A stretch of DNA of 64,000 bases from Hyphomicrobiales bacterium (GCA_900472625.1 UCIT01000041.1:86276-150275); one strand, 5' to 3'; counted from the first letter of the stretch, positions 52,292 to 60,479 are shown. Numbers and translations: made by a program. Notes: generated from the letters alone by a model not told the origin.

Positions 52292-52891
52292 TCAATCGAT
52301 CGACGCCATATCCTTCGAACTGTTGTGCCTGGAGCAAATTTGGCGGGGGCCGTCATACGGCTGAAAGGTATTGTCTTCTAAACGGTAAGATTTGTAGTGG
52401 CTTGCGCACCATAAGGTCGCACTGGATACAGTTTGCCGATCTGCCGCGTCATTCTTTGGCAGGGCGGTAAAGGGCGACGTACATGTCCGGCGTTCTCCGC
52501 TGTAAGAACGATATGTGTCGCTTGAGGGCTCATAGGATCGATAGTGGGATGTGCACCAACTCGCGTGTTCTGCTGTTCGCTCCGGCGACAGTCCGACCGC
52601 GGAGAGCCCCGAAGGGTCTTGTACGGTCGCAGATCCAGCGAGTTCCCTGGGTTCGAGAGGCCGCAGCTGCCTTTCGGTTGCATACGTTGAGAGGATCGGC
52701 GCCAGCCTCTCCAAGCTTTGATGCTTGCTATCGACGCGAACCGGCACGCTCGTCCAAAGAGTGCTGCTGTCCATTTTTAGCCTTTTCTCACCCTCCGGCT
52801 GCGGAACCACCATCGAGGTCACCGATGCTACTGCCACGCAGGCGCCCATCGATGTTACAATTCCGAATGCAAGGCTGGCGACGCTGCTCAT
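52292..52891 (-). CDS. Membrane-anchored protein with two BA14K repeats, 199 aa
   Basis: An uncleaved-looking N-terminal helix (SSVASLAFGIVTSMGACVAV) leads a linker of about 90 residues and two BA14K motifs: WCTSHYRSYEPSSDTYRSYS with ERRTC, and WCASHYKSYRLEDNTFQPYD with RQIC. Each has the C-x(n)-Y-x-S-Y...Y-x-x-C form. The second is very close to the motif in the 36064-36681 protein. GGGAGGC lies before ATG 52891, which overlaps the stop of the upstream gene by ATGA. Probably a surface or periplasmic lectin-like protein. Confidence 0.78.
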   Translation of the reverse strand: MSSVASLAFGIVTSMGACVAVASVTSMVVPQPEGEKRLKMDSSTLWTSVPVRVDSKHQSLERLAPILSTYATERQLRPLEPRELAGSATVQDPSGLSAVGLSPERTAEHASWCTSHYRSYEPSSDTYRSYSGERRTCTSPFTALPKNDAADRQTVSSATLWCASHYKSYRLEDNTFQPYDGPRQICSRHNSSKDMASID

Positions 52892-53052
52892 TTCGCCTCC
52901 CACTCTGTTACTGGGGGCATCCAGACGCGTGTCTCCGTTCGACCGTGTCCAGCGCCGACAAAAAGCAAGCCAACAGCCATGGCAGACATCGTCAATAAAA
53001 GGACAAAGAGGAATAACGCAGTGCCACCTGACTTTTGCTCAATATCGATCAT
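52888..53052 (-). CDS. Small single-pass membrane protein, 54 aa
   Basis: One transmembrane helix (TALFLFVLLLTMSAMAVGLL) with a short cytoplasmic start and a periplasmic tail (TETRVWMPPVTEWEAK). GGAGGG lies nine bases before ATG 53052. Its stop overlaps the start of the BA14K gene, so translation is coupled and the two proteins may interact. No family is recognised. Confidence 0.6.
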   Translation of the reverse strand: MIDIEQKSGGTALFLFVLLLTMSAMAVGLLFVGAGHGRTETRVWMPPVTEWEAK

Positions 53053-53154
53053 GGGCAACCCTCCAGTTTGCAGGTCGTACAAATGCCTGCTCGTCAACCA
53101 AGTGTTCGACTAGCGGACGGAAGCGACGCGGTTTTCACCGCGCCGCTCACGAGA

Positions 53155-53553
53155 TCAGTTGATGACTTGGATGACCTTGCGCGATGAAGGTTCAATGATG
53201 ACACGCTCGTTGTTCACGATGGCATATCCATACTTTGGGTTTTCGGGGATCGGCGTGACGACCACCGTTTCGGGCAATGCGTGACCGACCACGACCCTCT
53301 CCTGGACCACGACCGGCGCAGAAGGCGCGGGAGCTTCCCGCACGTATGTAACCACCTTTTCTGGTGGCGGATCGATGATCGTTCCAACCACGGCCCCAGT
53401 CACGCCGCCGACCGCTGCGCCTACTGGGCCGCCTACAATCGCACCGGTCACCGCACCGCCAGCCGCGCCGTTGACCGTTCCTGACTGGGCCATCGCAACA
53501 CCAGACATGATTGCAGCGGCTGCGAATGCTGTAACAGTTAATTTGAACGACAT
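53155..53553 (-). CDS. DUF1236-domain exported protein, 132 aa
   Basis: A signal peptide (KLTVTAFAAAAIMSGVAMAQ) is followed by a glycine-zipper-like segment (GAAGGAVTGAIVGGPVGAAV), a Pro/Val-rich linker and a DUF1236 end: LPETVVVTPIPENPKYGYAI and VIIEPSSRKVIQVIN. DUF1236 proteins are periplasmic or outer-membrane-associated proteins of rhizobia with unknown role. An EcfG-type promoter with exact spacing lies about 40 bases upstream, so it is likely stress induced. Confidence 0.85.
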   Translation of the reverse strand: MSFKLTVTAFAAAAIMSGVAMAQSGTVNGAAGGAVTGAIVGGPVGAAVGGVTGAVVGTIIDPPPEKVVTYVREAPAPSAPVVVQERVVVGHALPETVVVTPIPENPKYGYAIVNNERVIIEPSSRKVIQVIN

Positions 53554-53593
53554 CTTTTTCTCCTTTGTTGCGACGCCTCGTCGCTGCCAATCA

Positions 53594-53618
53594 AACTCCT
53601 GTATTTGTTGGTAGTTCC
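53594..53618 (-). promoter_or_regulatory. EcfG-type stress promoter
   Basis: Minus strand: GGAAC (53614-53618), 17 bases, GTT (53594-53596), 41 bases before the DUF1236 gene start. Confidence 0.65.
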
Positions 53619-53844
53619 GGCATCAGACCTCGGTCGGCGTGAGCTAAGACCTAAGTCTGAGTGTCTTTGAAGATGGTCGGACTGGCATAAAGTGAGGCGG
53701 GAAGGCGGGCGCGGATGAACGAATTCTATCGACAGGAAGCGGGCCGAAAACGGCTCGCCATGCGACCTCCCACCATGAGAAAACGCTCCATGAGCGTAAA
53801 CAGCTTCGCAGCTTGCGCTCTTCGACACCTACCCTTTGGCAGTG

Positions 53845-53958
53845 ATGGCAACGGAGGCGTTGAGGCGCGACGAGATCAATAATGATCCGCAAGGGTATGA
53901 GGCCTTGTGCATTGAGATCGAGCAGGACGTGATCAGGACACTTTCGCTCACAAACTGA
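53845..53958 (+). other. Short protein-like frame, possible gene remnant
   Basis: ATG 53845 opens 37 codons reading ATEALRRDEINNDPQGYEAL and IEIEQDVIRTLSLTN. The composition is protein-like and helical, and a GGCAG stretch is upstream, but no family is recognised and it may be the end of a degraded gene. Confidence 0.3.
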
Positions 53959-54088
53959 AAAAGCGCCGCCCCGCCCCGTTTGCTCGCACATCCTGGTCTG
54001 CCTCACGGGGACTGCACAGGAGTGTCTTCCCCAACGCTATCAACGAAGCGTTATATTGGCGCCTCGGATGCCAGATATTCGAATATTT

Positions 54089-54175
54089 CTAAAGCAGGGA
54101 GTAGATGACGACGCCGATGCCGCCCCAAAATGCAACGAGGGTTAAGGGGATCGCTACGGCAATAATCTTTATCAT
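54089..54175 (-). CDS. Very small membrane protein, 28 aa
   Basis: ATG at 54173-54175 with GGAGC at good distance opens IKIIAVAIPLTLVAFWGGIG followed by VVIYSLL and a stop. The product is one transmembrane helix with a basic N-terminus. Similar tiny proteins are annotated in some rhizobia, but short length limits certainty. Confidence 0.5.
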   Translation of the reverse strand: MIKIIAVAIPLTLVAFWGGIGVVIYSLL

Positions 54176-54390
54176 GTGTTAGCTCCAACTGTTGCCACCT
54201 CCATATAGGAGCAGCGGCTAACAGCTCCATCGTCCTGAAGTCGGAAGGAGTGTAGGACCAAAGCCCACTAAACAACGAGGGAACACCAAAGCGAACCGAC
54301 CGCCTAGCGTGATGCGTTAATTCCGCCATAAGAGCGCTTCTAAATTAAATGGGGGTGATTTGAAACCTCCGCCAAGCACTCGTTCCGAGA

Positions 54391-54901
54391 TCAAACCTGC
54401 CGCGGCGCAGCCGGCTCATGTCCGCACCAGCTAGTAGAAGGGCGACTGCAACCTTGCTCCGATCTTCGTTGCCCGACATTGTCCGGGCAAGCGCACGGGA
54501 TCAGTCGCAGTTCGACGTAGGTAAGTAGATTGCACCAGACGATCGTCAGAACCCGTGCACAGGCAGGCGCAGTTTCCGTCTGTTTAGCCCTTGTGTCCTT
54601 CGACAACGTTCGGAAAGCTGCCTGAAATGACCGGTAAGCGAACCAGGACAGCGCCGCCAGACCACCTCAGCGCAAGGCTGTCTGCCATTCCTGCCCAAGC
54701 GAGAATGGCATTGATGCCATGGCCAATGCGAGAGAGACCAACAGGCTGTGGCGACAGAGAACGAGGCTTACCCCAGGCAGCGTCTTCCGCTCATCAGCCG
54801 CTCGCGTAGCAACATCAGGTTATTTGGTCCAATGGATATCATGGATGACGCGCCCATTGCGAGGCCGGCTTGAAGTCCGTAATCGCCGCTTCGCTTGTCA
54901 T
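54391..54901 (-). pseudogene. LysE-family amino-acid exporter, multiply frameshifted
   Basis: GGAGG then ATG 54899-54901 begins TSEAAITDFK; after a shift, GLAMGASSMISIGPNNLMLL with RERLMSGRR; then SLVLCRHSLLVSLALAMAS in pieces, FRTLSKDT, and RVLTIVWCNLLTYVELRLIP. These are successive helices of a LysE/RhtB exporter (about 200 residues). Several frame changes and a stop after the first quarter inactivate it. The start lies 13 bases after the end of the decayed nucleotidyltransferase, so both formed an operon. Confidence 0.75.
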
Positions 54902-54913
54902 GGTGTCCTCCGT

Positions 54914-55240
54914 TCAAACACTGGGAGGATCATCTTCTTCTAAAGCCGAAAGTTTCCAAAGTCCGCGGGCTTCTATCAGTCTTTTTTCGCCACGGTCCGC
55001 CCGCAAAGCTTGTTGTAGAACGCGCCGGGAAGGATGACGGGATTGCCCGGAACGTCGGCATGGCAAGCGCGGAAGATCAAATGCACTTCCGATGCCTCGT
55101 AGCTTCGATAAGTCGATCCAGATTGTCCGTCGTAACATCAGGCATGTCGGAGAGAAAGATCAGGATGCCGTCATGTTCATCGCGCGGGACAATCTCACGT
55201 GATTTCAATGACCTAGGTGGAAGTGCCGTGAAGTTCCCTA
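54914..55240 (-). pseudogene. MobA/MocA-like molybdenum-cofactor nucleotidyltransferase, remnant
   Basis: The minus strand shows VPRDEHDGILIFLSDMPDVT with TDNLDRLIEA, then in another frame YEASEVHLIFRACHADVPGN with PVILPGAFYNKLCG, and in a third RGEKRLIEARGLWKLSALEE to a stop at 54914. This is the C-terminal half of the NTP-transferase that adds CMP or GMP to molybdopterin; the nucleotide-binding N-terminus is missing. It may once have supplied cytidylylated cofactor for enzymes such as PaoC; that link is inference. Confidence 0.72.
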
Positions 55241-56045
55241 TATTTTCCTGTCGTGAGTGACCGTGGATGCCGCCTTTGTTCTCTGGCTTTGGTTAGCAGT
55301 AAACTGGAGGGCGGCAGCGGAAATAATTCGCAGTTTGACTGCGGGTTAGCCCTCCAACGGCCATGACGCGCGCTCCGATCTCGCGCCTGCCTCGAGCTCG
55401 CATCGTCTTGGCAACCACCTCGTCGACAGCGCCATTAAACGGCCATGTCGGCAGTTTGTCAGGCGACCGACGGGCTGTCTTCGGGCCCGACTGCTTCTGG
55501 GCGTGGTAAACGGAAGTCGCCCCCACGTTGGGTGCACTTCGGCAATCGAATTGAAGCGGTCTCACTTTTTGGCTTGTGGGTAGCGCAAGAACTCGTCGAT
55601 TGTCGCGCGAAGTGCCAATGGCTTCCCGCAAAGCTTCAGAACCTACCGTCGGGTATAGAGCTTTCAAGCGGGCTGAATCGAGACGTCGCACTGATGCTTT
55701 CGATATCGGCATAACGAGTGGTCAGAACGACAGGGAGGTTCGGGTACTGTGCCGTGATCTTGGTCGGACCATTTGCTGATCGCTGGGAGGCGATTCACGC
55801 TGGTGAGCAGCACTGCCGCCATCGCGGCTGGATCGATTCCGCGCCGATATGTAGCGTTAGCGAAGACGGTTTGACCGCTTGAATGGCCAAGCGCAGGGCG
55901 AACTCTATAGGTCGCGATTTTGCTTTCACTCGTCTCTCTCTTCCGTGCCGATATTGAACTTACCACCACAGCACTGCATTAATTGTGCGTAAAGCACCAC
56001 GTTAAGTTCAATAGCCACGATTTTGTCAGTGACGAGACCCTCCCG
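55241..56045. other. Region of decayed sequence; possible receiver-domain scrap
   Basis: On the minus strand near 55680-55770 the stretch KITAQYPNLPVVLTTRYADI looks like the fourth strand of a receiver domain from a hybrid histidine kinase, but no aspartate box or lysine segment can be placed around it. The remaining frames (for example 55293-55712) resemble nothing I know. Confidence 0.3.
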
Positions 56046-56297
56046 TCAACCGCCGGCACCTGGAGGAGCGTCATTCTCCATGAACTCCGGATACTGCACG
56101 ACCTCGCTCTCGATCGTGTCTACGGACCTCTGCGGATGCTCACGGATGACGTGGAAAGTCGATCCACTCTCATCCACGACGTCAAACTTTGTTGGAGGAG
56201 ATTTTGTAAGTTCGGCGGACGCCGCCTCTGCAGCCTCTTGAGGTGTTTCCGCCTCGACTGACACAGTCATCGTCACCGAGAACCTTTGTTTCGACAT
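56046..56297 (-). CDS. Hypothetical protein, 83 aa
   Basis: A ferredoxin-like beta-alpha-beta start (SKQRFSVTMTVSVEAETPQE then AAEAASAELTKSPPTKFDVV) and acidic end (SEVVQYPEFMENDAPPGAGG). No family is recognised. GGAGC precedes ATG 56297; the long upstream extension in the same frame is not needed. Confidence 0.6.
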   Translation of the reverse strand: MSKQRFSVTMTVSVEAETPQEAAEAASAELTKSPPTKFDVVDESGSTFHVIREHPQRSVDTIESEVVQYPEFMENDAPPGAGG

Positions 56298-56482
56298 CGT
56301 AGCTCCGTAATCGTTCAACCAGTCTTTGCTATTCCTCACCCGTTGAGCGAGCAAATGTCTGAGGCGAGCGGCGAGGAGCCCGATTGCTTTGGGGAGAAAT
56401 GGGCTCTTCGCCGAATTGTCAGTGCCAGCCCCGCCACCGACAATCAAAGCACCAACCGTTTTGGCGTGATAATGTTCCGGGC

Positions 56483-56731
56483 TCACAGTCGCGCATACTC
56501 ATCCAGCAGGACCGAGGGCTTGATATTTAAAGCTCGACACATCACCAAGAAGGTTGGAACGGACATCGTGTTAGCGCCGCTTTCATACTTTCCGACCTGC
56601 TGAAATGATACTCCAAGGGCTTTCGCAATGTGGGTCTGGCTCAACCCAAGAGATTTGCGAGCAGTCCTGATCCGCTTTCCCAATGTGTAGTTGATATCGG
56701 GTTCTTGTTGCTTCCCGTCCATCGGTTTCAT
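56483..56731 (-). CDS. XRE-family helix-turn-helix regulator, 82 aa
   Basis: A Cro/CI-type domain: LGKRIRTARKSLGLSQTHIA, KALGVSFQQVGKYESGANTM and SVPTFLVMCRALNIKPSVLL. The recognition helix (FQQVGKYESG) is typical of rhizobial single-domain XRE proteins. AAGGA lies five bases before ATG 56731; in-frame ATGs at 56743 and 56722 are alternatives. The regulated genes are unknown; no toxin partner is adjacent. Confidence 0.87.
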   Translation of the reverse strand: MKPMDGKQQEPDINYTLGKRIRTARKSLGLSQTHIAKALGVSFQQVGKYESGANTMSVPTFLVMCRALNIKPSVLLDEYARL

Positions 56732-57299
56732 CAGTCCTTCCATATCGATAACTATGGCAACTGATAATTTACACGCGCAAGGCGGCACTTCGGATTTGTC
56801 CGCATCAAAAAAATGCAACTTGCAGCACCGGGAGATCCCTAGATGCCCTGATGGACCCTAAGTGGGGCAGGAGTCGGTACCGGACTCAAGGAGAGGGAGG
56901 CGATTCGCGCTGCGGTCAATGCTCGACAAGCTGCAGACGAAGGCACCGGCCGTCGCCTACGCTGGCCGCCGCAACTCTGGTTTCAGCCGACGCTCATGGC
57001 CGAGATCGAGATTCTGAGGCCTATGGTTGGGGATGAGGGCGGGACATACATAGTCTCGTGGTTGCCCTTAGACACAGCTGAAGAAGGCGAACAAAAATGC
57101 CTCCGCTGTCTCTCAATAGACGAACCGACAAAAGGCCTCTCGCTTCCAACAAACTCACCACCCGTTTGAAGCCAAATGCGTTACGAGGCGCCCAGGTGAT
57201 ACCCCCATATAGGGTCGATCTCACGTTGACGCCAAGCACGATCGATCAAATGAACACAAAGCCAGCCGCCGGTAGGGACAACTGATCGCTCCGGCAGGG
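56732..57299. other. Region without a supported gene
   Basis: No recognisable protein or RNA. Short frames on both strands lack ribosome sites; the first part presumably holds the promoter of the XRE regulator. Confidence 0.4.
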
Positions 57300-57542
57300 C
57301 TAGGCCGAAAGTCGGGCGCGCATCGTCAAGTAATACGACGTTTCGTGCTCGGTGTCGGGGCCAAGGTTTCTCAACTCGCGCAGGTGCAGGACAGCGATGC
57401 TGTAGGCTTCACACATCTCGCCGATCGACTGGCGGTGCTCCGACAGCGCCCGTATTTCGGGATTTCGTAACGCCAGTAGCGCCCAGCCATGGGCGACGTG
57501 GTCGATTTCAGTTTTCATCTTGGCGACACTCGTAGAATGCAT
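57300..57542 (-). CDS. Hypothetical helical protein, 80 aa
   Basis: AKMKTEIDHVAHGWALLALR, NPEIRALSEHRQSIGEMCEA and YSIAVLHLRELRNLGPDTEH describe a helical cytosolic protein. I recognise no family. The start is uncertain: ATG 57542 is used, while ATG 57518 would remove eight residues; neither has a strong ribosome site. Confidence 0.55.
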   Translation of the reverse strand: MHSTSVAKMKTEIDHVAHGWALLALRNPEIRALSEHRQSIGEMCEAYSIAVLHLRELRNLGPDTEHETSYYLTMRARLSA

Positions 57543-57606
57543 TGGCAAATATACTGCAATGCCACCGCCCGTCCAAGGTAGCCTTAAGTCTGATTGCCAA
57601 AAGAAA

Positions 57607-57626
57607 GCCCCGCCGGGTGGCGGGGC
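57607..57626 (-). terminator. Minus-strand hairpin terminator
   Basis: GCCCCGCC and GGCGGGGC pair exactly over eight bases with a four-base loop; on the minus strand the stem is followed by TTTCTTTT. Confidence 0.65.
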
Positions 57627-57724
57627 AATTGGGCGGCAGCTACCGCCAGGAGATTCAGGCCCGGCTCCATGAGCCTGAGCAACGCTAACCTCGATCCGTT
57701 CACGATGTTCCGGGAGAAGAAAAA

Positions 57725-57748
57725 GGCCGGTACCTCCCGGTGCCGACC
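57725..57748 (-). terminator. Second minus-strand terminator-like hairpin
   Basis: On the minus strand GGTCGGCACC pairs with GGTACCGGCC (wobbles) around GGGA, followed by TTTTTCTTC. Together with the hairpin at 57607-57626 it forms a tandem terminator downstream of the 67-residue protein gene. Confidence 0.5.
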
Positions 57749-57868
57749 TTCATTCAATCGTCTCGATGATCGATGCCAGTAAATCCGTGGTCAAAGGTCA
57801 GAGACGAATTCCCTCGTGAATGGTAGTGAACCAGTCTGCGGGGTCAAGAGCTTCGCGGGAGAGTGAGC

Positions 57869-57911
57869 GGCGAAGAGCCCCGTAGCATGGGGGCTCGATA
57901 AGCTCTTCGCC
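57869..57911. repeat. Inverted repeat, member of a pair flanking a small gene
   Basis: GGCGAAGAGC and its exact complement GCTCTTCGCC enclose an inner CCCC/GGGG hairpin. No T-run follows on either strand. A related inverted repeat lies at 58222-58262, on the other side of the 67-residue protein gene. Confidence 0.55.
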
Positions 57912-57978
57912 TAGTCACCACGAGTTGGGGCATGGCGACCTCGGCAATAACTCCGCTCCAACTGCTAGGTTCCCGCCG

Positions 57979-58182
57979 TCATTGCTTTGTCGACCCATGC
58001 GCCCTCAAGCCGCGATATGCTTTTGGCTGATGGTGTTTGCAGTACCAGAGGGTGATGGCGCTGCTTTCCTCGAACCCATAGCTGCCCCATGCCTTGCATC
58101 GAACGCCAGCGGCATCCTTGTAGTCGCAATAGTGCTCTGGATGGCTCGATGTTATCTGTCGTGGTCTGTCGAGGTCGCTCAT
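57979..58182 (-). CDS. Small Cys/His-rich putative zinc protein, 67 aa
   Basis: The sequence has HYCDYKDAAGVRCKAWGSYG, FEESSAITLWYCKHHQPKAY: a C-x(n)-C...C-x-H-H arrangement that would suit one zinc site, and the G-x-x-G-F middle known from short rhizobial proteins. Function is unknown. AAGGGCGG precedes the ATG. Related inverted repeats flank the gene on both sides. Confidence 0.68.
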   Translation of the reverse strand: MSDLDRPRQITSSHPEHYCDYKDAAGVRCKAWGSYGFEESSAITLWYCKHHQPKAYRGLRAHGSTKQ

Positions 58183-58221
58183 TGCCGCCCTTATCTCGTT
58201 TGCACTGCCGGCATGAAGAGT

Positions 58222-58262
58222 GGCGAAGGGCCTCGATATTGAGGGGAAAGTGGCCCTTCGCC
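58222..58262. repeat. Inverted repeat, second member of the pair
   Basis: GGCGAAGGGCC and its exact complement GGCCCTTCGCC form an 11-bp stem with a 19-base loop. The arm shares GGCGAAG-GC with the repeat at 57869-57911. It lies in the leader or promoter side of the 67-residue protein gene. Confidence 0.55.
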
Positions 58263-58375
58263 TGTTGGCCGTGTGCTGAACAGGACCAGACTGTTACCCT
58301 GAGACAATAAGGTAAACGTTTGGTAGGTTTGCCACGCCGTCCTTCGTCGCGTCGGCAAAAAACGTGAGCGATTGA

Positions 58376-58546
58376 TCAATCCCTCAGCTCTTCCAAACGG
58401 GGCTTTCGTGAAGCTTCCTTTTGACGGGCGTGCGCTTCTGCCGCTTCCGCTTCGCTAGCCAACCGAAGCGCACGAAGTTTAGCGGTCTTGGCGGCTCGGG
58501 CAGCCCATTGTGCAGCAATCAGCGCTGTGGCAACTTGGTGCGTTTC
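58376..58546 (-). other. Possible small Ala/Arg-rich helical protein without a canonical start
   Basis: The minus strand reads QWAARAAKTAKLRALRLASE then AEAAEAHARQKEASRKPRLE and a stop at 58376-58378. It looks like a genuine helical coding segment, but there is no ATG, GTG or ribosome site, so it is probably the remnant of a small gene. Confidence 0.35.
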
Positions 58547-58569
58547 CTCGACAATTCAAGGATACAACA

Positions 58570-59265
58570 ATGAGCCGGTTGCACAGAGAAAATCATCTTG
58601 TTTCCCGGGTCGGATGGCTGCGGGCAGCAGTTCTGGGTGCCAATGATGGCATCGTCTCGACGGCGAGCCTCATCGTCGGTGTTGCTTCTGCGTCTGCCGC
58701 CAGTTCGCAGATTTTGGTCGCAGGTGTCGCCGGTCTCGTTGCAGGGGCGATGTCCATGGCGGCCGGAGAATATGTGTCCGTGAGTTCCCAGTCCGATACC
58801 GAAAGAGCAGACCTCGATCGTGAGCGTCTCGAGCTCGCCACGCAGCCGGAACAAGAGCGCGAGGAACTGACACAAATCTATGTCCTCAGAGGGCTGGACG
58901 CCACGCTTGCCGGTCAGGTCGCAGATCAACTGATGGCTAAAGATGCTCTGGCCGCCCATGCCCACGATGAGCTCGGTATCTCGGATATGACCACGGCTAG
59001 ACCCATTCAGGCCGCACTCACGTCCGCTGCAACCTTCTCGGTTGGCGCGGCAATGCCGCTGCTCATGGTTCTGGTAGCACCATCGTTCATGCTTGTGATG
59101 ACGGTCTCGATCGCCTCCCTTTTGTTTCTGGCACTTTTGGGCGCGATCGGTGCAAAGGCTGGTGGCGCTGACATTGTGCGCGCGACCCTGCGCGTCACAT
59201 TCTGGGGCGCTTTCGCAATGGCGCTGACTGCAGGCATCGGCGCACTTGTCGGAACAGGGCTTTGA
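58570..59265 (+). CDS. VIT1/CCC1-family iron/manganese transporter, 231 aa
   Basis: SRLHRENHLVSRVGWLRAAV and LGANDGIVSTASLIVGVASA mark the VIT1 first helix; SMAAGEYVSVSSQSDTERAD is the conserved second-helix motif with the metal-site Glu. The cytoplasmic metal-binding segment (ELTQIYVLRGLDATLAGQVA) and three further helices (for example FSVGAAMPLLMVLVAPSF) follow. The family exports or sequesters Fe2+/Mn2+ in the inner membrane. I start at ATG 58570; the in-frame upstream start at 58510 adds non-conserved residues. Confidence 0.93.
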   Translation: MSRLHRENHLVSRVGWLRAAVLGANDGIVSTASLIVGVASASAASSQILVAGVAGLVAGAMSMAAGEYVSVSSQSDTERADLDRERLELATQPEQEREELTQIYVLRGLDATLAGQVADQLMAKDALAAHAHDELGISDMTTARPIQAALTSAATFSVGAAMPLLMVLVAPSFMLVMTVSIASLLFLALLGAIGAKAGGADIVRATLRVTFWGAFAMALTAGIGALVGTGL

Positions 59266-59426
59266 ACTTTGTCCAGAACAACAGCCGAAACATGAGCGCC
59301 ACAGTTTAGAATGCTTCTAAATATATTTGCGTCTATAAGAAACCTTTCCCAAAACGGCACGTTCATATTTCGGCGGCGCTGTGGCGTAGCCGCCCCAAAC
59401 CTTCAAGCGCCTCAGTGGGAATTTTC

Positions 59427-60479
59427 ATGCCGGAATCCGTAAAGCTTGTTTCCATCGGGACGGCAGTCCCTCCGCATGCCATTGATCAACGTGAAGCGGC
59501 ATTGGCATCTCATCAGGCCTTTTCATCTCGATATTCAGACTTCGAACGCCTGGCGAAGGTCTTCGAAAGCTCAGGCATCCGGCGGCGTTATGGCGTCCGT
59601 CCACTCGAATGGTATGTCCAGACGTCGGGCTGGCCACACAGGAACGACGCCTTTATCGAGGGTGCGGGTGCCCTGTTCGTATCTGCTGCCAATAAGGCAT
59701 TGCAGTCAGCGGGTCTGTCCGCTGGCGATGTCGATACGATCGTGACCGTGACCTCCACTGGCATCGCCACGCCGAGCCTTGAGGCACGCGTTAGCACACA
59801 GATGGGCTTTCGTGCGGACGTCGAGCGTGTCCCGGTTTTCGGGCTCGGATGCGCCGGCGGCGTCTCGGGATTTTCCATTGCGTCTCGCCTGGCGGCTTCC
59901 CGGCCCGGATCGGTCGTTCTGCTGGTCGCCGTGGAAACCTGCACTCTGGCGTTCCGGATCGACAAACTGACGAAGGCCAACATTATCGCTACAGCCTTGT
60001 TCGGTGACGGCGCGGCAGCATGTGTTTTACAGGCGTCCGATGAAGGCATTGCGGAAGTCGAGATGAGCGGTCAGCATACCTGGCCTGACACGCTCGACAT
60101 TATGGGCTGGAGCGTCGATCCGGAGGGCCTTGGCGTGATCTTCGACCGGGCTATACCGCCGTTTGCAACGGCGAATATTCAGCCCGCCGTAACGTCTATT
60201 TTAGGACGATCGAATCTGACCGTTAACGACATCGACCGATTTGCGTGCCACCCCGGAGGTGCGAAGGTGATCGACGCACTGGAGACGGCGCTATCGCTTG
60301 GCCAGGGCAGCCTGAACCACGAACGGGATGTCTTGTCGGATTATGGCAACATGTCCTCGCCGACGGCATTGTTTGTATTGGATCGTTTGATCACCGCCGG
60401 CCTGCCTCGACGTACACTGCTGACGGCTATGGGGCCAGGCTTTACGTTGAGCTGCGTGTCCCTAAAGGCTGCAGCATGA
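59427..60479 (+). CDS. Type III polyketide synthase (chalcone/alkylpyrone synthase-like), 350 aa
   Basis: Thiolase-fold condensing enzyme with the complete triad Cys142 (VFGLGCAGGVSGFSIA), His275 (FACHPGGAKVIDALE) and Asn308 (SDYGNMSSPTALFVLDRL). GFGD-type loop appears as LFGDGAAACVL. Length is normal for bacterial type III enzymes (about 350). It would extend a fatty-acyl or other CoA starter with malonyl-CoA, giving alkylpyrones or alkylresorcinols. It is translationally coupled to a methyltransferase (ATGA at 60476) and followed by an exporter, the layout of bpsA-bpsB-type operons. The ATG at 59427 is preferred to the in-frame GTG at 59415. Confidence 0.92.
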   Translation: MPESVKLVSIGTAVPPHAIDQREAALASHQAFSSRYSDFERLAKVFESSGIRRRYGVRPLEWYVQTSGWPHRNDAFIEGAGALFVSAANKALQSAGLSAGDVDTIVTVTSTGIATPSLEARVSTQMGFRADVERVPVFGLGCAGGVSGFSIASRLAASRPGSVVLLVAVETCTLAFRIDKLTKANIIATALFGDGAAACVLQASDEGIAEVEMSGQHTWPDTLDIMGWSVDPEGLGVIFDRAIPPFATANIQPAVTSILGRSNLTVNDIDRFACHPGGAKVIDALETALSLGQGSLNHERDVLSDYGNMSSPTALFVLDRLITAGLPRRTLLTAMGPGFTLSCVSLKAAA

